64,000 bases of DNA from Mermis nigrescens (Eukaryota > Nematoda > Enoplea > Mermithida > Mermithidae), in NCBI GenBank assembly GCA_036768485.1, contig JAVLUZ010000154.1, forward strand, positions 46,423,786 through 46,487,785. Reading direction: 5' to 3'. The notes under the pieces were generated by a model. That model made no database searches. It was not told the DNA's origin and saw nothing but the letters and a program-made list of their open reading frames with translations. Position 1 is the stretch's first letter. Each line of letters opens with the position of its first letter. Below are positions 11,545 to 22,979 of this stretch, piece by piece. Position numbers and translations under genes: made by a program.

Positions 11545-14500
11545 AGTTTTCTCGAGCTAAGAATCTTGGCGACATTCATTTTTCATAAAAACGGATATTC
11601 ATCGAGCTGCAGTAATCCAAAGTTCGAAAATCTGGTTATTTTTACGAAATTTTTGTACTTTTGTATAAACTCAGTTTTCTACCGCTACACTAATGACAGA
11701 GCAGTAAAATTTGGTGTGATCATAGTGCCATATGTGCTTAATAAGAAAAATTTAAAATTAGAATTTTCTCGCATTTTATGCGCTTTACACAAAAGTGTAA
11801 AGTCAAATTTTTCGGCAATTTTTAACATTTTTTTTACATTAATCGTGTCCAGTCAGTCAATCTTTGAGAAGCACTAAAAATATTTACTGTGCATATGTGC
11901 GCACATGTCCCCAACATATGTGTAAAGTTTAATAAAAAATTGCGATACCCTTTCTATACGAAGTTTGAACATCAAGTGAACAGTTTTTCCCAATATTTTC
12001 GAAAAATTCATTTTGATGTTAAGTTTGTTTGTGTATTATTTGATACCGAGCAGCAATTTTTGATGCGAATATAGAGTCATACATGATCTTTCATAAATTC
12101 ATAGAATTATAGTTTTTATGCGCTTGTTGCATTTTACACAAATGTGTAAAATCAGATTTTTGGTTAATTTTTAAATTTTTTGTAACTTAAATTCAGCCCA
12201 TATGTACAGTCAACTTTTAAGAGGCACTAGAAATATTTATACCGATTACATCTACACATGCCCCAACCTGCGTGTTAAGTTTAATAAAAATTGCAATACC
12301 CTTTCTGTGAAAAGTTGAGCATCAACTGAACAGTTTAACGCAATCTATCTCAAAAAACTCATTTTGTTGTCAATTTGTTTGCCCAACATTTGAAACTGAG
12401 CAGCAATTTTTGGTGCAAATATAGAGTCATAAACAATCTGTCAGAAATTCATTGAATTTTTATTTTTTTACATTTGTTTGTCACGCCCAGTAGTGGTCAA
12501 TATATAATAATCATTAATATATTCACTTGGGTCACTCCGCGTATTGTACGTCTGTCGAGCCCCGTAACAATAGTAATATAATTTCTCAATCAATATATAC
12601 TTAACCCGGGCTGACCTTTGTTCGTTGTATAGTCACCAGCTCGGACTGAGCTGTCTTATGCGAGTCGTGCAGCGAATATATTAACGCGCATAAACGCATA
12701 TAAAACCGGTGCTATTAGGCGAACCCAATAGCCTTTATCAGCGCTGACTCCTCACTTAGCAGTTTTACGTGCTAAGCTCGGACCGGTTCCCTTCAGATGT
12801 TATGTCCCTTCAATATATGCGTTGAATTCCTGCTGTTCTGACGTGCGCATCAGGTGTCAATAGATTACTGTAGTAGCATATGGTGATTTTACGTGACATG
12901 TTGCACTTTACACAAATATGCAAAGTCAAATTTTTAGTGAATTTTTTAGTTTTTTTGACATTAATCCTGTCCATACAGTTTAATGTTCAAATATTTTTGC
13001 TCATTCATTATAAAATACAATGAAAGATATAGAATTAAGAATTTTATGCAATAGTTGCATCTTTACCAAAGTGTAAAGAAACATTTTATCCCAGCCTTAC
13101 ATTTGATTCAAACAGCAATACCGCTTTTTGTATGAAAACTGAATTATTTTTGAGCATCCTCTACAGCTTTACCTAGGGTTAAATTCTGTCTGCATATGCA
13201 ATGCATCAAATCTTGGTGATGCACAAATTTTCAGCCATCTAAATATAGAGAATTCTATTTTACCACTTGTATAGTTAAAACGTGATAGGATATTCGACCA
13301 ATAAAGCGTATGAATATTAAAGTATACGTCATCATTTTTGCAATACAGTCCAGCCATCAGAAAAAATATTTTAGAATTTTATTTGATGTAGACATAATTT
13401 TTCAGAGAATGTCTAGCTCCGTTTTTTATGAAAGCTTTATTTTCTCTCTCCTGTTTGATCTAGCATAAGTTTCAGACCTAAGCTTTCTCTAGGCTTTCAA
13501 CGTTTATTGTGTTTTTGAGGATAAGTTAACTTATACGCAACTGAAGCTTTCTATGACTTCATTTGGTGAAGGCCGAGTGAAATTTTTGACTAATTAACGT
13601 AAATTTAATTCCAAAAACTGACTGAAAATGTCATAGCTTAAAGAGCATATCACAATTTTTTAAACTTTGCACATAGTTATATGTATTTTTAATGCAAAGT
13701 TTAATAATAATATTTATAGGGTAGTGTATATATAAATATTTGTGCATGCACTAAATATTTTTAGTGCAATGGACTGAATTAATGTCAAAAAAACTTTAAA
13801 AGATTTACTAAAAATTTGACTTTGCACATTTGTGTAAAGTGCAACAAATGTAAAAAATTCAATGAATTTCCGACAGATTGTTTATGACTCTATATTCGCA
13901 CCAAAAATTGCTGCTCAGTTTCAAATGTTAGGCAAACAAATTGACAACAAAATGAGTTTTTTTGAGAATGATTGCGTAAAACTGTTTAGTTTATGTTCAA
14001 CTTTTCACAGAAATGGTATTGCAATTTTAATTAAACTTTACACGTAGGTTGGGGGCATGTGTAGATATAATCGCTATAAATATTTTTAGTGCCTCTCAAA
14101 AATTGACTGCATGGGCTGAATTTATGTTACAAAAAAATTTTTAAATTAACCAAAAATCTGATTTTGCACATTTGTGTAAAGTGCAACAAGCGGGTAAAAA
14201 TTATCATTCTACGAATTTATGAAAGACTATGTATGACTCTATATTCGCATCAAAAATTGCTACTTGGTATCAAATGATACACAAACAAAATTAACATTAA
14301 AATGAATTTTTTGAAAATATGGGGAAAACTGTTCACTTGATGTTCAACTTCGTATAGAAAGGGTATCACAATTTTAATTAAACTTTACACATATGTTGGG
14401 GACATGCGCACGTATGCACAGTAAATATTTTTAGTGCTTCTCAAAGATTGACTGACTGGGCATGATTAATGTAAAAACAAATGTTAAAAAATAGCCGAAA

Positions 14501-14785
14501 ATTTTGACTTTACACTTTTGTGTAAAGCGCATAAAATGCGATAAAATTCTAATTTTAAATTTTTCTTATTAAGCACATATGGCCGCTATGATCACACCAA
14601 ATTTTACTGCTCTGTCATTAGTGTTACGGTAGAAAACTGAGTTTATACAAAAGTACAAGAATTTTGTAAAAATAACCAAATTTTCAAACTTTGGATTACT
14701 GTAGCTCGATTAATATTCGTTTTTATGCAAAATGAATGTCGCCATGATTCTTAGCTCGAAAAAGTGACCCATACATAAAATTTTC
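11545..14785. repeat. R4: large inverted repeat with ~350-bp tandem units in each arm
   Basis: The outer arm at about 11560-11760 is the near-exact reverse complement of about 14560-14760 ('gacagagcagtaaaatttgg' against its complement). Inside each arm a ~345-357-bp unit repeats. The palindrome CTTTACAC(A)nGTGTAAAG marks its phase near 11785, 12135 and 12905 on the left, and 13830, 14170 and 14515 on the right. The 420-bp solo LTR at 12479 interrupts the left arm. The centre (about 13010-13730) is not repeated. Many short frames arise in both arms; none resembles a known protein. Confidence 0.7.
12479..12898. mobile_element. solo LTR, 420 bp
   Basis: Starts TGTCACGCCC and ends TTTTACGTGACA, giving 7-bp inverted ends TGTCACG/CGTGACA with the usual TG...CA. 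A 4-bp duplication TGTT flanks it (12475-12478 and 12899-12902). Sister units of the surrounding array continue directly from the left flank into the right flank, so the insertion is clean. It is GC-richer than its host and has a TATATAA-like stretch near 12500. The size and 4-bp duplication suit a Ty3/Gypsy-like LTR. No internal region remains. Confidence 0.85.
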
Positions 14786-15470
14786 AAGGAAACTTTTTTT
14801 TTCAACTTATCATGAATTGTGTACACGGAGGTCGATTTTATAGGAAATCGTGTCTTAAATACTGTGTTGTTGATGCAACTGTAGTACCATGGAAAAGGAA
14901 TTGAAGTGTGTCGTATTCGTCCTGACAGCACCATACATGTACAACATGGTAATTATGGGAGTCAGCCCAGGAAATTTTTAAAAAGTGTCATTTCTAGATT
15001 TTTTAAGGACCAAGGGTGCATGTCAAAAATATTGTTATTCGGCGTCTTAAACGATGCTCGTTGTTTGTGGAACATTACAACAAAGAAAATTTCTTACAAA
15101 TTTGAAATGTTGGGTAAAGTGGACAAAACACATGCAAAGATGCAAAGATTAGAATATGGCACTAAGCACCGAAAATATGACACTTTTGAGCCAAAATTTA
15201 ATAAATAACGATTGAAATATCACATTTTCTGCGATTTTTAAAAAATATATAATCCCGGATAGTTCGGCAGTAATTCAGCTGAGAGGGGTCGAGAGCCATC
15301 ACGGAGTTTAACCCACAAGAACACGCATCGATGCCATTCAGCTTAAGCTGACCTCGGGCCTCCAATTGTGTACCCAAATTTGTTTTTCAGTTTACCAGTT
15401 GCAAACGCACAGACACGCTTGTTGTACTTAAGTGAAGCTTAATAACAAAATTGCCGTTATTGAGTTATGA
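14786..15470. other. no gene seen
   Basis: A 100-codon frame at 14906-15208 has no recognisable motif and ordinary AT-rich composition. I do not call it a gene. Confidence 0.35.
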
Positions 15471-15474
15471 ATAT

Positions 15475-15605
15475 GTTCCGCCATTCGACTCGCCCCAAGA
15501 GCTCGCCCCCACAATTTGCCCCAACCACATCTCGATCCCACACAACTCGCCCCCTCTGCTCACTCGCCCCCTCGCCCCCCACAACTATCCCTCAATGGAC
15601 TCTAA
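15475..15605. repeat. C-rich TCGCCCC-type degenerate repeat
   Basis: Irregular repeats of CTCGCCCC/ACAACTCGCCCC. The G-rich inverted counterpart lies at 16530-16720, so the pair may mark the ends of one element. Confidence 0.6.
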
Positions 15606-16009
15606 ATTGCAATCCAATCATGGAGGATTCGGTCGGACTTCAAGGATAAAAACCTTGCCAGAGTCCAATCTTTTGCAATTTTTTGTGATTATTTAATGCT
15701 AATGGATAAAGCTTACAATAAAATGTTATTGCCATAACACAATTTTTTCTCTCCAAGTCTTTTTCGTCACGCCTGCGTATGGTCAGCCTCAATCCAATCA
15801 TGTTTGTCAATCATGCGTATTCATATTGTCCAATGCTTGCTTATTCCCTACAATCAGACATGCTAGTGGGGTTTGCGGGCAAACATCGGGAGCAGTCATT
15901 TTCTGGGGGGTCAGATGGGGCGAAAGTACCAAAAATAGCAACGAAAATTCAATTATGAGGGTTAACCGATTCGGGGGAGTCGGAGACCAGGGTGTTTAAG
16001 CCCTCCCCC

Positions 16010-16290
16010 ACACCCATGTGTGCTTGCCGAGGTTAACTCTCTGAACCCCATAATGGGTAAATGGGAAGTTTTTGAGAGAAATGAGGCAAAGTAAAGACTA
16101 AAAACCGATGAAAAGAGAAAAGGTTGTTCAAAAGTGCTTAAAATAAACCATTAATTGTAGATTTTCACAGTTTTACGGCTATTTTAGCATTTATGCTAGT
16201 TTTTGACGTGAGGTTTGCCCAAGAAACATCAATGCTTGAACCCCGTAGGCTAGCCGGTTCTACTGCCTTTATATCCACAACTGACCCTCA
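16010..16290. repeat. dispersed repeat R2, copy
   Basis: Starts 'cacacccatgtgtgcttgcc'. Contains 'gagagaaatgaggcaaagta', 'gttgttcaaaagtgcttaaa' and 'agtttttgacgtgaggtttg' in R2 order. Confidence 0.5.
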
Positions 16291-16529
16291 AAAATCAGCT
16301 TAAGCAATATGCATCAGAAATATATGGAATGTACCAAGTAGATTCATAATTAATGCATACATTGCACGCATAAAAAAATGACAGACTCGTTATGCTGTAG
16401 CAGCAGTGAAAAGAAGCCGCCAAATTCGTTATCAAGAGTACCATATTTGTCATGAATGAGATTTTTCGTGAACCTTCTTATAAAGACCACAAAATACACA
16501 ATGTATTCGCAATCATGAACTCTCGGCGT

Positions 16530-16725
16530 GAAGTTCCAAAGGCTTGTTGTGAGGGGGTAAGTTGCGAATGGGGGGCGAGTTGTTGTAGGGGCGTTTTGTG
16601 GGAGGGGAGGGTGAGTTGCGGTGGAGTTGTGGGAGGGCGGGTTGTGGGTGAGCGAGTTGTGTGGGTGAGTTGTGGATGGGGCTAATTGTGTGGGGGCGAA
16701 TTGTGGGGGGGGCGAGTTATTTGTA
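16530..16725. repeat. G-rich GGGGCGAGTTGTG repeat
   Basis: Purine-rich degenerate repeat, inverted with respect to 15475-15605. It creates a Gly/Cys/Val/Trp-rich open frame that is clearly a product of the repeat. Confidence 0.6.
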
Positions 16726-16799
16726 TTATCAATTTTTTAACTGCGCCGTTTTTATGCTTTTTGTGCGACTTTTATTGTCTAAACAGCACAACTTTAATT

Positions 16800-17320
16800 A
16801 AAGCATTGTGAAAAAAACAAAATTTTCTTTTTTTGCTTGACCTCTGATTTTCTGTATCATTTTTTCACTTCGCACCAGTGCTTTTTTTTTGTACAAGGTC
16901 CGCTTGTACATGTACAAAGATAGTCCCTAAAAGTCTTTGTACATTTTGTACACGCGAATTTTTGTGTACTATAATATGGTACAGTTGCGATTTTAGTGCG
17001 GCAAAACAGGGTTTTTCGACCTATGATAGTGTATTTGAGCTTATTTCTGGGTTTCTGAGTCCAAACATCACTAGAAATTGTCACAAAACGGCGCGAAGCG
17101 GCCAAAAAATTTGACAATTTTCCATTCCAAATGCAAATTCTGCCATTTTGAAGATATATAGGAAAAACAATTACTCATTCCGGCGCGAAGCGCTGAAAAT
17201 TTTTGAGAAAAATCTTTGTACACGTAGAAAGACGGTCCTGAAAAGTCTTTGTATATCGGGAAAACCTTTGATGATAACAAAAAAATCGTGCTTCGCACTA
17301 CACCGCATCGGAATAGAGTA
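16800..17320 (-). repeat. decayed internal part of a CAGTGGCGGAT-type (R5) element
   Basis: Contains repeated 'gtacaaagact'/'agtctttgtac' palindromes and two 'ggcgcgaagcg' blocks. The same features occur, inverted, inside the better-preserved element at 32236-33328. No termini were found here. Confidence 0.45.
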
Positions 17321-17364
17321 CGAAGACATGAATGAGGTTGAATCAAACGGTTTGCGCAAGATTT

Positions 17365-17500
17365 GCCCCGACATTTCGCCCCGAACATATTTCGCCCCCC
17401 TACATTCCGCCCCCAATCACATTCTGCCTACGGGAATTTCGCCCCCACACATTCCACCCTCGGATATTTCACTCCCAAACATTTCGCCAATCGGATGTTT
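17365..17500. repeat. TTCGCCCC degenerate repeat
   Basis: Several 'atttcgcccc' and 'attccgccccc' units at 8-17-bp spacing. The complement occurs at 33455-33600. Confidence 0.6.
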
Positions 17501-18244
17501 AGCTCTTGTCAAGCCAATTCTAAGAAATGCTTAGCAAACAAGCATAAACAGTAGCGGATCCAGGAATGTCTTCAGGGTTTGCGACACCCCAACTTTTCCA
17601 ATTGGCTAAAAATCTGCTATTCACATGGAGAATACTGTCTTCTACCGTTGCATATCGTCCATTTTTACTGAAAAGCATATCCCGTACAAAATTTTCTCTC
17701 AACAGGATTACAATTTTTTGTAATTTTGGTTCAAAATAACTTTAAAGTCTTCAGCTTTGGCTGATACCCGTATAAAGCACCGAAAATTGGTGAAAATTAG
17801 GCATACACACCTCTAGAGATTTAAATTGCGTGGTCATTTCTTGTGTTTGTGCACTTGGAGTAAAGTTTATAAAGCATTTAAGGCTAAAGCGTAAAGAATT
17901 TTTAGAATTTATGCTAAAAAATGGAAGAGTCAAGAATATATAAAAATTTGAGAAATTACATTAGCCAGTGACAGACATGTAACGGCTCGAAATTTTGAAA
18001 GGGTGGAGACTCCAGGCCAGTCTAATTAGGGGGAGTAGATAACCGCCAACTTTTGGTTAAAAACGGCCAAAAAACGCAAAAAGGCCAAAAAAATCAATTT
18101 TCCGAAAATCGGAAGATAGGGGTCAAACATTAACTGGGTTTAGAGGAAATGGGAAGAACGACCGACTTTGGAATAAGGATCCCCCATCCCTCCCTTTTTA
18201 CGTATATGGTCGATGACCATAAATCATTGCAAAGTGCAGGCATA
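17501..18244. other. no gene; remnant of an R5 end
   Basis: CAGTAGCGGATCCAGG at 17549 matches the terminal sequence of the R5 hAT-type elements, but no partner end or duplication was found. The rest is AT-rich without a recognised feature, up to the CATATC duplication at 18245-18250. Confidence 0.4.
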
Positions 18245-18250
18245 CATATC

Positions 18251-18831
18251 AGTAGTATAGCGTGCTTCCCTGGCACCAATGCTATAACATAGCCTGTGCT
18301 TAAGCATAGGCGGGCGGGCCCAAACTTGCACCCTGGGCTGAAAAGGCGCAGGCAGCACAGCGACACAGGCGTGCCTGACCGGTCTTTTAGCCTGAGTGAG
18401 TCCCTGGGGTAGGAAAAGGGAGTTTCCCGGGAACTATGATTATTGATTTTTTGCCATGAATAAGACTATCCCTTGGGGATGGTGCCCGTAAGCCTAAGCG
18501 GTCCCTGGGGAGGTTGTGTAGGCGCGCCTAGACCTGCTTATGGGGAGGTGGCACAAGGGGGAGGGGAGGTAGCACAAGGGGAGCACTAGGGGGTTTCCCG
18601 GGAACTTTGATTATTGATTGATTTTATTGATTTTTCACGAACCAGCGGTCGGATCGGGCTCAAATTTGCAGAGTATGTTAGGTATCCTATGTACAGAATT
18701 TCAGCGCGCAGTCTACAGTGGTATACCAATTTACTTTACACTGGCAATATTTAGTTTTTAAGCACAATGTAGAAAGTATGTGCTCATCAATTGATCGTTC
18801 GTGAAAGTATGCAAAAGATTGCTTTGCTCGG
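18251..18831. repeat. left terminal inverted repeat of the Polinton
   Basis: Matches the reverse complement of 31527-32133 over nearly its full length. Includes a GC-rich stretch with 'gtttcccgggaac' twice and the inner edge 'gctttgctcgg' at 18821-18831. The small length difference comes from indels in the GC-rich part. Confidence 0.85.
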
Positions 18832-18832
18832 C

Positions 18833-19620
18833 TTACTGCAGCTTGGGCATTTTTATAATTAAATCAAAGTGATCATAAGCAGCGTGTAAATTAATAACCT
18901 TATCAGCTTTAGGTCCTTCGAAAAATATAACATTGCCTGAGTATACTATGATTTGGTAGTCAGGCACTAGTACCTTTTGAATTTTTTCTACAGCATCTAT
19001 ACCATATATTTCTTCTTCGGTGCTGAGGTTAGCCTTACGTGCATTAAGTCTAAAAGCTACGTTTTTGCAAAGTATACCGGTTCTTGTCTCCTTTCCAATA
19101 GCCTCCCATTTAGAGTCATTGTCAAGCTTTGCGATTCCTGTTACAACAGCTCTTGTGATAAAATTATCATTTGATGCAATTTTAATGTATGCTCCTCCAT
19201 TTTTGCAAAAATGTCCTAACATCTGAAGGAAATGTACTCAAACCTGAACCCCCTCTGGGGCTTCTGTCAACAACAACTACCCGAATGTCATACATTCATC
19301 AAAGCAAAACTCTTTTAGATTGCGCAACATTTCCATAATACTCAAACCTTGTCAGCATTCAAATATTGACGCTGAGTGAATGGGACTATTACACGCTCAT
19401 ATAAACTTGGGTGCCTAATTTCAATGCCTACCATACAGTCTGCAGGGTAGTCACAAATATTTTTTTACGACATCTTCAAAAAATTGGCTCAAAGACCTCA
19501 ATTATATTAGGGCACTCATAAATGTTTCGAAACTTCAATAGAAACGTTTTTGGTAGATTTAAACCTGCGAACAGAAATGGGTGGAAGTTCACCTACTTCA
19601 TAATATCGATTTAAATCCAT
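18833..19620 (-). pseudogene. Polinton DNA polymerase B N-terminal-domain-like gene, broken
   Basis: Translation starts at an ATG on the minus strand at 19620 (MDLNRYYEVGELPP). Similarity to Polinton-type polymerase N-termini can be followed across frame breaks to an intact frame at 18833-19222. That frame has YGIDAVEKIQKVL, SGNVIFFEGPKADKV and the closing H..YDHFDLI motif. It stops at TAA 18833-18835, two bases from the inner edge of the terminal repeat. A full Polinton polymerase has over 1000 residues; the zinc-finger, exonuclease and palm regions are absent. It faces the plus-strand gene at 19730 across 109 bp, a likely divergent promoter. The family call is from memory of such proteins and is moderately firm. 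Confidence 0.6.
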
Positions 19621-19729
19621 GATTAAATAGAACTTTACCTAAGTCAAAATGTATTCTTATTTATAGACAAAACCTATAAATACTAGCAGTGTTTTACTGT
19701 CAACTGGATTTTCTGGTACTTTAAAAAAA

Positions 19730-20059
19730 ATGGAAGAATTAAGAGAAATCAAAAAATTGCCGTTTACTGAAGGAGAAAATAAGCCCTATGGGAGGTCGAT
19801 TATTAGACCGCCTATAGAGCTATGTGGTAGAAATCTGAGCGCCCCCATGTTCCCTGATGATTCACCTCTGCTACTTTTGTCAGAAAATAGTTCTGAAAGG
19901 GATTTTTCTGAAACAAATGCAGGCAGGTGGTACTTCAATATACAAATGTGCCCCAGGTGCAGCGAATTCAATAGGGCCATGCAAGAAGCAGGGCAGCGAG
20001 TGCTGAAGCGCTACACTGAGCAGCAGGCCGAGGCGGAAAAGGCAAAGGCTGCTTACTAA
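19730..20059 (+). CDS. Polinton small conserved gene, unknown function (109 aa)
   Basis: An intact 109-codon frame starting ATG GAA GAA. Features seen: a charged N-terminus (MEELREIKKLPFTEGE), a central RPPIELCGRNL, then GRWYFNIQMCPRCSEFNRAM with a CPRC pair that could bind metal with other ligands, and a C-terminal helix rich in Gln, Ala, Glu and Lys. The second Polinton fragment carries a diverged, frame-broken homologue at 22616-22946 with the same GRWY..IQMCPR..E core. The gene therefore belongs to the element and was under selection before these copies decayed. I do not recognise the family. It lies between the polymerase-like gene and the integrase. Confidence 0.65.
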   Translation: MEELREIKKLPFTEGENKPYGRSIIRPPIELCGRNLSAPMFPDDSPLLLLSENSSERDFSETNAGRWYFNIQMCPRCSEFNRAMQEAGQRVLKRYTEQQAEAEKAKAAY

Positions 20060-20112
20060 AAGTCTATAAATAAGGGCGCGCTAGGTATATTTTATATGTT
20101 AAAGCAACTACC

Positions 20113-20454
20113 ATGTCTTCTCCTGGCGAACTAGCGTATCATCATTTCGTTCAAAGGTCAGTTGAAAAAGCAAACAACCGCTACTTGAGCGTCAGAAATG
20201 TTCAAACATAGGCTCGTGTTTCTGGGGATTCAAGGAGCGAAGAGTTTAAACGAGAGCAACGCGAAAGTGATAAACGCAACGCATTCTGGGTCTTTGCGCA
20301 AAATATAAAGCAAACGATTCTGAATAAAGATATTGATGCTATATGTAGTCTATGGTCGTCGTTCGACATAAATAGAAAAATAAAATATAAAGGAGAATTT
20401 GTACGAAAATTGTATCGATTATCATGTAAATCGTGTTGTAATGTTAATAAATGA
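20113..20454 (+). pseudogene. Polinton small conserved gene, unknown function, one in-frame stop
   Basis: Starts MSSPGELAYHHF 53 bp after the preceding gene. An in-frame TAG at 20209-20211 splits it. The same frame then continues through KREQRESDKRNAFWVFAQN and ends VNK-stop at 20452-20454. A homologue with MASPGKT and FWVFAQ motifs lies at 22980-23216 in the second Polinton fragment, also broken. The protein would be ~113 aa, basic and helical, with no recognised domain. Gene order is kept in both fragments, so it is a regular member of this Polinton lineage. Confidence 0.55.
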
Positions 20455-20475
20455 ATAAAAAAGAAAAAAACGGAA

Positions 20476-20722
20476 ATGGATAAAATACTGGAAAAACTGT
20501 ACTACGATCCGCAAAGCGGGTTCACAGGCGTCAACCAACTTTACATCGAGTGAAAAAAATTCGCCCGACCGCCAAGTTGGAACAGGTAAAAGCATGGCTG
20601 GAAAACAACCTACCTACACTTTACACAAACCCTCATTCAAGCGTTATTCTCGAAACAAAGTCCTAGTGAGCAGCATAGACGAGCAGTGGCAGGCTGACTT
20701 GGCCGACCTTCAATCGTTATAA
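20476..20722 (+). pseudogene. Polinton integrase (F54H12.3-like), 5' fragment
   Basis: Starts MDKILEKLYYDPQSGFTGVN, the characteristic N-terminus of the Polinton retroviral-type integrases annotated in metazoans as F54H12.3-like. An in-frame TGA lies at 20551-20553, and the frame changes again before the region equivalent to 'QADLADLQSL' near 20690-20718. That motif carries the first catalytic aspartate of the DDE core. Similarity ends there, at what looks like a breakpoint. The rest of the catalytic core and the chromodomain are missing. Confidence 0.7.
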
Positions 20723-21246
20723 ATCTGCCCAAGGGAATCTAAACAGGGGTTTTTTGAGATCAGCTAATGTAGCTGGAGGGGTCAAAAGTTCAACTTTTGG
20801 GCCACTCTGTCATTCCACAGTTTTCGCCAATTTCAAGTAATTTAGCAGAAAAGTATCAATTTCATTCATTTTTGGCCTATTTTTCGATGGAAATTTTTCG
20901 TTGGACCCCCAAGGATCGATAGATCCCCAGAATTATATTTTCAGCATGGTTTCTGGGATTTTTTCAGTTTTAAAACCACTCAAGCTTCTTTATTTGGTCG
21001 CTGCCCATGTATGGTCATGGAGATTCTCCGACCCCAAGCCACGTGCATGTACGGCTGAGACTGGAGCCATCAATTTCTTTCCTTACCAGTGCTGACCTTT
21101 CGCACTGTTGTTAATTAATCAAAATTTTCTCATTCTACAGTTTTAGCTTTGATGAAAATGTTGTTCCAATATTGAAAGAGGCATAGTCAAGTAAAGGTCG
21201 ACAAATGCTTTATTTGACGATTGACCAAACTTTCCGTGAGAATATC
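20723..21246. other. foreign stretch between two Polinton fragments
   Basis: No gene. Phrases such as 'gctgcccatgtatggtc' and 'cacgtgcatgtacggctgag' (about 21000-21060) resemble the ends of dispersed small repeats, so one or more old insertions lie here. Confidence 0.4.
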
Positions 21247-21861
21247 AGTAGTAGAATAGCCTGCTACCTCTGGCAGGGCAGAATTGTACTTGAACCATGT
21301 TCTGGAACATTTTTTGTGTGTTATGGGATAGGCGGGGCCGTTTAAACGTGCGCCCTGGGTATGGGTTAAGGCGCAGAGTAGGGGCGTCTCGTAAGCCTAA
21401 GGGAAGCAGTCTTTGGGGGTGGAGTGCTCTTAAGATAAAGGGGTTCCTGAATTTTCCATTTTACTTGTTCTTGAACATTTCAAATTATGGATTTTCTTCT
21501 TATTATATTCTTCTTGAACGTTTTAAGAGTTATCCCGGAAGAAAGGATAAGAGCGCAAGAAAGAGCAGTCCCTGGCAACCAGCAAATTAGCTAAACGTAA
21601 GTGTAGCAAGCATTCCTAAGGGATAAGAAGCCTAAGAGGTTACCTGATTTTTTATCGATTTTTCTTCTTAAAAATTTCAAAGCATAGCCCTGGAAGAAGA
21701 CACCGGTCCTGAAAAAGTAGTGTAAAGTGTAAAGTGAGGTGCCAAGAGACGTCAGCGGACATTGCTTATTTTGATTTTCTTGTTCAATGAACATTTTAAG
21801 AGTCATCATTTATAACCGACGACTAATACTACATTTCACGCATGCATGCACCTAGCTTACT

Positions 21862-22530
21862 GTATTATGTATTTTTGTGATCAGATCGTAATGATGATTA
21901 TCAGCATGCAAGTGAATGACCTTGTTAGCCTGAGGTCCTTCAAAAAAACAAAAGATTGTCCCAGTAAACCCTGATTTGGTACTCGGGCACTAGAACGTTT
22001 TTTAATTTCCTTACGGCCCAAGACCATATTTTTCTCTTTGATGGTGTTACATTAGCCTTCTCTCTGCATCAGAGCTAGAGCTAGCTCTTTTGCACAGTGT
22101 GTCAGCTTAACTCCTTTCCTAATAGACTAGAGTTTGGGCTATTGTCCAGCTCCTGCTATTCCTGTCACAACAGCCCTGGCTAGGGATAAATTATCATCGA
22201 TGTGATTTTAATATAAGCTCCTCCATTTATTCAAAACTCAACAACATCAGATTGAGAGCTAGTACCCTTTTTGGCGGTTTTTTATCAACAAGAACTACCT
22301 GGTCATGTCGTCGTTGAAACAAAGGTCGACTTCTGACTAAGCCACATTTTCTATAATACTAAAAACATTAGCGGCATTCAAGTATTGACGCTTGAGTAAA
22401 TGGAACTAATGCAGGTGCATAAAGGCTCGATTGTGTGATTTAAATGCCTACCATACAATCAGCAAGGACAAACCTACGAGCAACAATAGATGGGAGTTCA
22501 TGTACTTCAAAATATTGATTTATATCCATT
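21862..22530 (-). pseudogene. second Polinton polymerase-N-terminal-like gene, heavily decayed
   Basis: On the minus strand it aligns by eye with 18833-19620 over its whole length ('tgatcttcaaaaa', 'gctcctccattt' and 'gcctaccatacaatc' have close counterparts). It starts at an ATG near 22530 and is full of frame breaks. It also ends near the inner edge of its terminal repeat, at the same point of the protein as the first copy. Confidence 0.6.
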
Positions 22531-22615
22531 TTTAAGTAAAACAATCTGAAAATTGTTCATATTTATAGACAAGAGCTTATAAATGCTAGTCGTGTTTTGC
22601 TGTTTCAAAATCAAA

Positions 22616-22946
22616 ATGAAAGGGTTGAGAGAAATTGAAAACTTTCATTCACTGGAGTGGAGAAAGCCCTATGGGCAGTCAATCAAACGCCCATTGAGCT
22701 GTGTGGTCGTAATCTGGACAACCCTCCCAGGTATCCCCTAATGATTCATCTCTGTTATCATTGCCAAAAAATAAGTTTGGAGAGGGATTTTTTTTGACTA
22801 ATAGTGGTCGGTGGTACATAGGCATTCAGATGTGCCCTAGATTCTCTGAACTTAACAGGGCAATGCAGCAAGCAGGGCAGCGAATGCTGATGCGCTACTC
22901 TGAGCAGGTGGTTGAGGAAGGAATGGCCAATACTGTTTATCTATAA
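22616..22946 (+). pseudogene. second copy of the Polinton GRWY/CPR small gene
   Basis: ATG at 22616. The start (MKGLREIENFH) and the C-terminal part (SGRWYIGIQMCPRFSELN, then AGQRMLMRYSEQ) match the intact gene at 19730, but at least two frame changes separate them. The second Cys of the CPRC pair is Phe here. Confidence 0.6.
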
Positions 22947-22979
22947 ATATGAAACATATTTAGGCAACATTATAAAAAC

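Noticed and set aside
11566..11877. 103-codon frame in R4
   Set aside because: It lies in a repeat arm; the inverted arm has the same sequence with other frames, and there is no domain signature.
14906..15208. 100-codon plus-strand frame
   Set aside because: No recognisable motif, and the length is not remarkable for 64 kb of six-frame reading.
16452..16685. Gly/Cys/Trp-rich 77-codon frame
   Set aside because: The residues come entirely from the G-rich GGGGCGAGTTGTG repeat.
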